From NCBI GenBank assembly GCA_937928775.1, contig CALFVI010000014.1, positions 21,028 through 85,027 of the forward strand: a stretch of DNA of 64,000 bases, written 5' to 3'. This DNA comes from an uncultured Elioraea sp. (GTDB taxonomy: Bacteria; Pseudomonadota; Alphaproteobacteria; Acetobacterales; Acetobacteraceae). Below are positions 58,388 to 64,000 of this stretch, piece after piece. Under the pieces are notes generated by a model. The model saw only the letters and a list, made by a program, of their open reading frames with translations, was not told the DNA's origin and did no database searches. The translations under genes and the position numbers were made by a program. Position 1 is the first letter of the stretch. Each line of letters starts with the position of its first letter.

Positions 58388-59229
58388 GCGCCCGACGCCC
58401 GCTCAGCGCAGTCATCGCCGAACACGGGCTCGCCGCGCGCAAGGCGCTTGGCCAGCACTTCCTGCTCGATCCCAACCTGCTTGCGCGCATCGTGCGCGAA
58501 GCAGGATCCCTCGACGGACACCACGTCATCGAGATCGGACCAGGGCCCGGCGGGTTGACGCGCGCGCTCCTTGACGCGGGGGCAGCGAGCGTGACGGCGA
58601 TCGAGCGCGACCCGCGTTGTGTTGCCGCGTTGGCAGAGCTGGTGGCGGAGAGCGCAGGGCGGCTTCGCGTGATCGAGGCCGATGCGCTGTCCGTGCAAAC
58701 GGCCTCGCTGGTGCCGCCGCCGCGCGCCATCGTCGCCAACTTGCCCTACAATATCGCCACCCCGCTTCTCATCGACTGGCTGCGCGAGATCGCCGCCTAT
58801 GAGAGCCTCACCCTGATGTTCCAGGCGGAGGTGGCGGAGCGGATCACGGCGAGCCCCGGTGCCAGCGCCTACGGACGCCTCGCCGTGCTCGCGCAATGGG
58901 TGGCGGAGGCGCGCATCGTGCTTCGCTTGCCAGCCCGCGCCTTCACCCCGCCGCCGAAGGTCGATTCCGCCCTGGTCCGCCTCGTTCCGCGCAAGGATCA
59001 ACCGGGGCGCGATCTGTTCGCGGCGATGGAAAGGCTCACCGCGGCCGCCTTCGGGCAGCGGCGTAAGATGTTGCGCGGCGCGCTGAAATCCCTCGGTGAA
59101 GCGGACCGGCTTCTCGTCGAGGCGAGGATTGCTGGTGACCGTCGGGCAGAGACGCTGACTGTCGCTGAGTTCGATCGCCTCGCTCGGCTCATGCTTGCGC
59201 TGCGGCCTCCAGCGCCTCGGACGCGGTAA
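58384..59229 (+). CDS. rsmA: 16S rRNA A1518/A1519 dimethyltransferase RsmA (KsgA)
   Basis: Dimethylates two adjacent adenines in 16S rRNA helix 45. The motifs KALGQHFLLDPNLL, motif I EIGPGPGGLTRALL and the catalytic motif NLPYNIATPLL are intact, with the C-terminal QRRKMLRGALK helix. 281 residues, GTG start coupled to pdxA. Its last 41 bases overlap the convergent ABC-F gene. Confidence 0.96.
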   Translation: MSARRPLSAVIAEHGLAARKALGQHFLLDPNLLARIVREAGSLDGHHVIEIGPGPGGLTRALLDAGAASVTAIERDPRCVAALAELVAESAGRLRVIEADALSVQTASLVPPPRAIVANLPYNIATPLLIDWLREIAAYESLTLMFQAEVAERITASPGASAYGRLAVLAQWVAEARIVLRLPARAFTPPPKVDSALVRLVPRKDQPGRDLFAAMERLTAAAFGQRRKMLRGALKSLGEADRLLVEARIAGDRRAETLTVAEFDRLARLMLALRPPAPRTR

Positions 59230-61063
59230 GCCATTCCTCCTCCGCGGCGGCGAGCAAGCGTCGCACCTCGGCAAGCCGCGCGCCGTGCGCCGCGATCTTC
59301 GCCGCGTTGCCGCCATCGGCGTAGAGGGCGGGGTCGGCGAGCGCCGCCTCGAGGCGCGATTGCTCGGCGGAAAGGTGCGCGATCTCGGCCTCGAGGGCGA
59401 TGACACGCTTGCGCAACGGGGCCACCGCGGCGCGGGCCTCTGCCCTCCGCCGTCGCTCCTCTGCCCGAGTTATGGCTGGTCCCTCGCGCTCTGCAGTCCG
59501 TTCCTGCTCCGTGACGAAGGCGCGGTAGTCATCGAGATCGCCCTCGAAGCGTCGCACCGTGCCGTCGGCAACCACCAGCAGCCGATCCGCAACGAGTTCG
59601 ACGACATGCGGGTCGTGCGTGATCAGCACCACTGCGCCCTCATACTCGGCGAGAGCCCTGATCAGCGCCTCGCGCGCATCGAGGTCGAGATGGTTCGTCG
59701 GTTCGTCGAGGATCAGGAGCTGCGGGGCGTGCCGCGTGGCGAGCGCGAGCAGAAGCCGCGCCTTCTCGCCGCCTGAGAGCGCAGCGACAGGTGTTTCGGC
59801 CCGATCTGCATCGAGGCCGAAACGGGCGAGCTGGGCGCGAACCTCGGCCGGCGCGGCCCGCGGCAGGGCGCGCGCCATGTGATCGATCGGCCTCTCGCTG
59901 CCGTTCAGCTCCTCCTCCTGGTGCTGCGCGAAGAAGCCGACCGAGAGGCGCGGCGTGCGGAACACGCGTCCCGCAAGCGGCTCGAGCCGTCCTGCAAGCA
60001 GTTTCGCCAAAGTCGATTTGCCGTTGCCGTTGCGGCCCAGGAGCGCGATGCGGTCGTCGGCATCCAGGCGAAGGCTTACGTCGCGCAGCACGGGACGACC
60101 ATCGTAGCCCACCGCGACACGGTCCAAGGCAAGGAGAGGCGGTGCGAGCGGCGCAGGCGCGGGGAAGGCAAAGCGCGTCGGTGTGTCCTCGACGATCGTC
60201 TCGATGGCCGGCAGGCGCGCGATCGCCTTCAGCCGCGACTGCGCCTGGCGTGCCTTGGTCGCCTTGGCGCGAAAGCGGTCGACGAACGCCTGCAGCCTGG
60301 CCCGTTCGCGCGCCACGCGTTCCGCCAGGGCTGCCTCGCGGGCCGCCCGCTCTTCGCGCAGGCGCACGAATGCGCTGAAGCCTCCCGGATAGACGGTGAT
60401 GCGGCCGCGATCGAGATGGGCAATCGCATCGACAGCGCGATCCAGCAGGCCGCGATCGTGGCTGACGATGATCGCCGCGCCAGGGAAGCGCGCAAGCCAG
60501 CCTTCGAGCCAGAGTGTTGCTTCGAGATCGAGATGGTTGGTGGGCTCGTCGAGCAGCAGAAGGTCGGGGGCGAGAAAGAGGGCCGAAGCCAAGGCCACGC
60601 GCATGCGCCAGCCGCCGGAGAGGGACGACAGCGGGCGACTCTGCGCCACCTCGTCGAAGCCGAGCCCGGCAAGAATGGCGGCGGCCCGCGCCCGGGCGGC
60701 ATCCGCCCCGATGGCACGAAGACGGTCGTGGAGTTCGGCAAGGCGTTCGGGCGGGGCGTGCTCGGCCTCGGCGAGAAGACGCGCGCGTTCGGCATCGGCT
60801 GCGAGCACGGTCTCGATCAGGCTCGCCTCACCAGAGGGGGCGGTCTGGGCGACGGCAGCGAGTCGGATGCCGCGGGCCAGCCGGATTGTTCCGCCATCGA
60901 GTGGGATTTCACCCAGGATGGCGCGCAGCAAAGTGGATTTGCCTGCACCGTTGCGCCCCACAAGGCCGATCTTCCGCCCCGGCGCGACGGCAAGGTCAGC
61001 GCCCTTGAGCAGGATGCGTCCGGCCACGCGCACCTCCGCCCCTTCGATGGTGAGAACCGTCAT
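59189..61063 (-). CDS. ABC-F family ATPase (Uup/YheS-like)
   Basis: Soluble translation-associated ATPase with two ABC domains and no membrane part. Domain 1 has Walker A GRNGAGKST, signature LSGGWRMR and Walker B LLLLDEPTNHLDLEATLWLE; domain 2 has GRNGNGKST, LSGGEKAR and LLILDEPTNHLDLDAREALI. A linker of about 80 residues joins them and an Ala/Glu-rich coiled coil forms the last 90 residues, as in YheS and Uup. 624 residues. ABC-F proteins act on ribosomes; the precise role here is not known. Confidence 0.93.
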   Translation of the reverse strand: MTVLTIEGAEVRVAGRILLKGADLAVAPGRKIGLVGRNGAGKSTLLRAILGEIPLDGGTIRLARGIRLAAVAQTAPSGEASLIETVLAADAERARLLAEAEHAPPERLAELHDRLRAIGADAARARAAAILAGLGFDEVAQSRPLSSLSGGWRMRVALASALFLAPDLLLLDEPTNHLDLEATLWLEGWLARFPGAAIIVSHDRGLLDRAVDAIAHLDRGRITVYPGGFSAFVRLREERAAREAALAERVARERARLQAFVDRFRAKATKARQAQSRLKAIARLPAIETIVEDTPTRFAFPAPAPLAPPLLALDRVAVGYDGRPVLRDVSLRLDADDRIALLGRNGNGKSTLAKLLAGRLEPLAGRVFRTPRLSVGFFAQHQEEELNGSERPIDHMARALPRAAPAEVRAQLARFGLDADRAETPVAALSGGEKARLLLALATRHAPQLLILDEPTNHLDLDAREALIRALAEYEGAVVLITHDPHVVELVADRLLVVADGTVRRFEGDLDDYRAFVTEQERTAEREGPAITRAEERRRRAEARAAVAPLRKRVIALEAEIAHLSAEQSRLEAALADPALYADGGNAAKIAAHGARLAEVRRLLAAAEEEWLTASEALEAAAQA

Positions 61064-61189
61064 CGCCGTACACCACCCATGCTGAAGCCGCTCCCCCGCG
61101 CACGTCAGGTGTTTCCATGCAGCGGGAACTCGCGTAGAGGGCGCCTGTAACCCCGCGATCGTTCACCCACACGAATGGAGAGTGGCCGC

Positions 61190-61612
61190 ATGGCCGTTGA
61201 ACGCACCCTCAGCATCATCAAGCCCGACGCGACAAGGCGCAACCTGACGGGCAAGATCAACGCGATCCTCGAGGAAAACGGGCTGCGCATCGTGGCGCAG
61301 AAGCGGATATGGATGAGCCGCGCGCACGCGAAGGAGTTCTACAAGGTGCACGCTGAGAGGCCGTTCTATGCAAGCCTCGTCGACTTCATGTGCTCGGGCC
61401 CCGTGGTCGTGCAAGTGCTCGAGGGTGAGGATGCCATAGCGAAGAACCGCGAGCTGATGGGCGCGACCGACCCGGCCAAAGCGGCGCCTGGGACCATCCG
61501 CGCGCTATTTGCCGAAAGCATCGAGGCGAATTCGGTGCACGGTTCAGATAGTGCGGAGAATGCTGCGCGCGAAATCGCCTTCTTTTTCGCCCAGACTGAG
61601 ATCGTGGGCTGA
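61190..61612 (+). CDS. ndk: Nucleoside diphosphate kinase
   Basis: Balances nucleoside triphosphate pools by phosphotransfer through a histidine. ATG 61190, with GGAG about ten bases upstream, gives the canonical 140 residues: [18 protein letters not shown] at the start and [20 protein letters not shown] with the active-site His of the HGSDS motif. An in-frame ATG at 61175 lies inside the ribosome-binding region and is unlikely. Confidence 0.97.
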   Translation: MAVERTLSIIKPDATRRNLTGKINAILEENGLRIVAQKRIWMSRAHAKEFYKVHAERPFYASLVDFMCSGPVVVQVLEGEDAIAKNRELMGATDPAKAAPGTIRALFAESIEANSVHGSDSAENAAREIAFFFAQTEIVG

Positions 61613-61631
61613 GCCAGCACGGAGGGCGCGG

Positions 61632-61662
61632 GGCGGCGCGATGCGGGCTCCGCCTCGCCGCC
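61632..61662. terminator. Bidirectional terminator between ndk and the small membrane protein
   Basis: GGCGGCG (61632-61638) pairs with CGCCGCC (61656-61662), and inside it GCGG (61643-61646) pairs with CCGC (61650-61653). The structure lies between two convergent genes. No T-tract follows. Confidence 0.5.
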
Positions 61663-61687
61663 ACCGGCTGGCGCGGCACCAAACGAC

Positions 61688-61846
61688 CTAGAGCAGGAAC
61701 AGCGCGAGCAGGATCAGGACTACGGCAACCGAACCGACCGCCCAGACGATCGCCCGGTTGAAGCCGCGGTACATCTCCTCGCGCGAACGGAGGAATTCCT
61801 GGAGCTTCGGGTCGTCCATCCTCGCCGCATCGGCGGACCCTGCCAT
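61688..61846 (-). CDS. Small single-pass membrane protein, 52 residues
   Basis: ATG 61846 is preceded by GGGGAGGG at good distance and opens a 52-codon frame: a charged N-terminal half (DDPKLQEFLRSREEMYRGF) and one hydrophobic helix (AIVWAVGSVAVVLILLALFL) at the end. This layout is like the alphaproteobacterial aa3-type oxidase subunit IV family (COX4_pro_2), but no oxidase gene is in the window, so the family is only a suggestion. It follows purN on the same strand after 35 bases and may share its transcript. Confidence 0.75.
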   Translation of the reverse strand: MAGSADAARMDDPKLQEFLRSREEMYRGFNRAIVWAVGSVAVVLILLALFLL

Positions 61847-61881
61847 CGTCGCCCTCCCCTTCTCCATCGACCCGCCCTTGC

Positions 61882-62520
61882 TTAGGCGGAGTGCGCCACC
61901 GACGGCAAGGGGTTGAACAATACCATGTCGGAAGATGCCGGACTGGCGGTAACGCCGAGATGGGCGGCGAGCGCGGCCGGATAAAGACGGTGTTCCGCGG
62001 CGAGCACGCGCGCAGCGAGGCTTTCCTCCGTATCCCCCGGCAACACGGGCACGGCTGCCTGGGCGAGGATCGGCCCCTCATCCATCGCTTCGGTGACAAG
62101 ATGGACGGTGCAGCCATGCAGTTTGACACCGGCGGCGAGAGCGCGGGCGTGCGTCCTGAGCCCTGGGAAGGCCGGCAGCAGGCTCGGGTGGATGTTCAGC
62201 ATACGCCCCCGCCACAGTCCCACGAGATAGGGGGTAAGCAAGCGCATCCAGCCGGCGAGGCAGACGAGGGCAATCCCTGCGCCGTGCAGGGCGGCGTGGA
62301 TCGCCGCCTCGTGCGCCGCGCGGTCGCCGCGGAATGGGCGATGGTCGATGACCACCGTCGGCACCCCAGCTGCCTGCGCAATGGCAAGCCCGCCTGCCTT
62401 CGGCTCGTTCGAGACGACGAGCGCGATCTCGGCCGGGAACGCCGGATCGGCCGAGGCCGAGATGAGGGCGCGCAGGTTGCTGCCGCGCCCGGAGATCAGC
62501 ACCGCGACCCGTGTCTTCAT
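61882..62520 (-). CDS. purN: Phosphoribosylglycinamide formyltransferase PurN
   Basis: Folate-dependent third step of de novo purine synthesis. [16 protein letters not shown] at the N-terminus, [15 protein letters not shown], the catalytic [13 protein letters not shown] (Asn/His) and [16 protein letters not shown] with its Asp are all present; 212 residues. The start overlaps the purM stop (ATGA). Confidence 0.96.
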   Translation of the reverse strand: MKTRVAVLISGRGSNLRALISASADPAFPAEIALVVSNEPKAGGLAIAQAAGVPTVVIDHRPFRGDRAAHEAAIHAALHGAGIALVCLAGWMRLLTPYLVGLWRGRMLNIHPSLLPAFPGLRTHARALAAGVKLHGCTVHLVTEAMDEGPILAQAAVPVLPGDTEESLAARVLAAEHRLYPAALAAHLGVTASPASSDMVLFNPLPSVAHSA

Positions 62521-63575
62521 GCGAGCCAGCCGGCCGGCACCGCCACCTCGACCCGCGCCGGCCCCTCCCCGGCGACGAGCGTGCCGATGCGGAAGACCCG
62601 CTCGCCCTGCGCGGAGAGGATCGAGGCCGCGCGTTCGGCATCGGCTGAGCTGACCACCACCGCCATGCCGATGCCGCAGTTGAAGACGCGCAGCATCTCC
62701 TCCGCCGCCACCCCGCCGGTGCGCGCGAGCCAGGCGAACAGCGGCGGCAGAGGCCAGGCTGCGGCATCGATCGCGGCGACCACCCCCTCCGGCAGCACGC
62801 GCGGCAGGTTCCCCGGCAAACCGCCGCCGGTGATGTGGGCGGCGGCCTTGATCAGCCCCTCACGGTGCGCGGCAAGAAGGGACGAGACGTAGATACGAGT
62901 GGGCTCGAGCAGCGCCTCCCCCACCGTCCTCTCGCCGTCCCATGGACAGGCCGAGGACCAGGCAAGCCCCACCTCGGCGGTGATGCGACGGACGAGCGAA
63001 AACCCATTCGCGTGCACGCCCGACGAGGCAAGCCCCAACACCACGTCGCCGGGTGCGAGGTCGGCCCGCGGAAGCAGGCTACCGCGCTCGGCCGCGCCCA
63101 CCGCGAAGCCGGCGAGGTCGTAGTCTCCGGGCGCATACATCCCCGGCATCTCCGCCGTCTCTCCCCCCACCAGGGCGCAGCCGGCGATCCGGCAGCCCTC
63201 GGCGATGCCGGCGATCACCTCGGCCGCTTGGTCGACCGATAGGCGCGCGGTGGCGAAGTAGTCGAGGAAGAACAGAGGCTCCGCCCCCTGTACGACGAGG
63301 TCGTTGACGCACATCGCGACGAGGTCGATCCCCACGCCATGGTGGCGGCCGGTCTCGATCGCGATCTTGAGCTTCGTGCCTACCCCGTCCGTGGTGGCGA
63401 CCAGCACGGGGTCGGTGAAGCCTGCTGCGCGCAGGTCGAACAGGGCGCCGAATCCGCCCAAGGAACCGACCGTGCCCGGCCGGTCGGTCGCGCGCGCAAG
63501 CGGCTTGATCCGCTCGACGAGCGCCTCGCCCGCCTCGATGTCGACGCCGGCGTCGCGGTAGGTGGCTCTGGCGAT
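62517..63575 (-). CDS. purM: Phosphoribosylformylglycinamidine cyclo-ligase PurM, start uncertain
   Basis: AIR synthetase, fifth step of purine synthesis. [36 protein letters not shown] and [13 protein letters not shown] identify it. The conserved N-terminus [19 protein letters not shown] is encoded upstream of the first canonical start (TTG 63461), and that frame has no ATG, GTG or TTG between it and a TGA near 63649. An ATC at 63575, four bases after GGGGGA, would give 352 residues, the family length. So either a rare ATC start is used or a base is wrong; the gene call is firm, the start is not. Confidence 0.9.
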   Translation of the reverse strand: MARATYRDAGVDIEAGEALVERIKPLARATDRPGTVGSLGGFGALFDLRAAGFTDPVLVATTDGVGTKLKIAIETGRHHGVGIDLVAMCVNDLVVQGAEPLFFLDYFATARLSVDQAAEVIAGIAEGCRIAGCALVGGETAEMPGMYAPGDYDLAGFAVGAAERGSLLPRADLAPGDVVLGLASSGVHANGFSLVRRITAEVGLAWSSACPWDGERTVGEALLEPTRIYVSSLLAAHREGLIKAAAHITGGGLPGNLPRVLPEGVVAAIDAAAWPLPPLFAWLARTGGVAAEEMLRVFNCGIGMAVVVSSADAERAASILSAQGERVFRIGTLVAGEGPARVEVAVPAGWLA

Positions 63576-63635
63576 GGTCTCCCCCGATCGGCTAAGGCAG
63601 CATGCCCAGGCGTCGGGTCGTGTCGGGGAAGGGGC

Positions 63636-64000
63636 GTGTCGTCAAGAGCAAGGTTGGTCGGGGCGGTTCTCGCGCTCGCGCTCTGGTGCGGGGCGGCAGA
63701 GGGCGGCGAGTGGGGATTTCGGGTCGGCGGCATTGTTGTCGAGGAAACAGCTGCGGACGCGGTGACGGCCAGGACGGCGGCGCTGGCGACCGGCCGCCGG
63801 GTGGCTTGGGAACGTTTCCTCGACCGCGAGGGGCCGGAGGCGGCACGCCTGCGGCACCTGCCAGAGCGCGAGCTCGACCGGCTGATCGAGGGCTTCGAGG
63901 TTGGCGAGGAAGAGATCACGGCGCGGCGATATCGTGCGACGCTGACGGTGCTCTTTCGCCCCGAGGCCGTGCGCGCCCTGTTCGCGCGCGAGCTTGGCCC
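63636..64000 (+). CDS. DUF2066 domain protein, 3' partial
   Basis: A GTG at 63636 preceded by GGGGAAGGGG opens a frame that runs off the window. It begins with a signal peptide ([19 protein letters not shown]) and continues [54 protein letters not shown] and [12 protein letters not shown], the usual DUF2066 pattern. DUF2066 proteins are exported, of unknown function, and are commonly found divergent from purM in alphaproteobacteria. About 121 residues are visible. Confidence 0.82.
   Translation, partial: MSSRARLVGAVLALALWCGAAEGGEWGFRVGGIVVEETAADAVTARTAALATGRRVAWERFLDREGPEAARLRHLPERELDRLIEGFEVGEEEITARRYRATLTVLFRPEAVRALFARELG

Overview
The window is a 64 kb piece of a high-GC bacterial chromosome. 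Gene content and order fit an alphaproteobacterium, most likely Rhodospirillales/Acetobacteraceae-like. This is an inference from the complete dcw cluster running into lpxC, bamD, recN and ligA, the meso-DAP-type MurE, the DUF1127 gene, pepA next to holC, lptD-surA-pdxA-rsmA, and purM/purN divergent from a DUF2066 gene. I found no tRNA, rRNA, CRISPR array, insertion sequence or prophage.

Region 1 (1-25245, + strand) is the division and cell-wall cluster: rsmH (5' end outside the window), ftsL, ftsI, murE, murF, mraY, murD, ftsW, murG, murC, murB, ddl, ftsQ, ftsA, ftsZ. From rsmH to ftsA almost every junction is a 4-base overlap or a gap of a few bases, so this is one translationally coupled unit making lipid II precursors and the septal machinery. 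After a 328-base gap come lpxC (lipid A), bamD (outer-membrane assembly), recN and ligA (DNA repair and ligation) and a TTC38-type TPR protein.

Region 2 (25249-33734) is mixed housekeeping: an aminopeptidase P on the minus strand with an unusual TTG start, a DUF1127 gene, prmA-uvrD, a secreted pentapeptide-repeat protein, a BASS-like ten-helix membrane protein, and gltA (citrate synthase) with a visible promoter.

Region 3 (33735-43159) is the accessory part: an unrecognised 216-aa protein, a glycerophosphodiester phosphodiesterase, a small conserved-looking protein, a tartrate/D-malate dehydrogenase pseudogene with five separate lesions, a second small gene that looks frameshifted, and a 1,755-residue protein combining an N-terminal DUF4011-like region, a Upf1-like SF1 helicase and a C-terminal PD-(D/E)XK-like nuclease. 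The last is the best candidate for a stand-alone defence or nucleic-acid-processing system.

Region 4 (43160-64000) holds an orphan tricarboxylate-type binding protein, a DUF3891 protein, holC with two tandem M17 leucyl aminopeptidases (one with an altered metal ligand), cysQ-tsaC-FAD oxidoreductase, the envelope run lptF-lptG-lptD-surA-pdxA-rsmA, an ABC-F ATPase, ndk, a 52-aa single-pass membrane protein not obvious to gene finders, purN and purM (no canonical start codon in its full-length frame), and the start of a DUF2066 gene that leaves the window.
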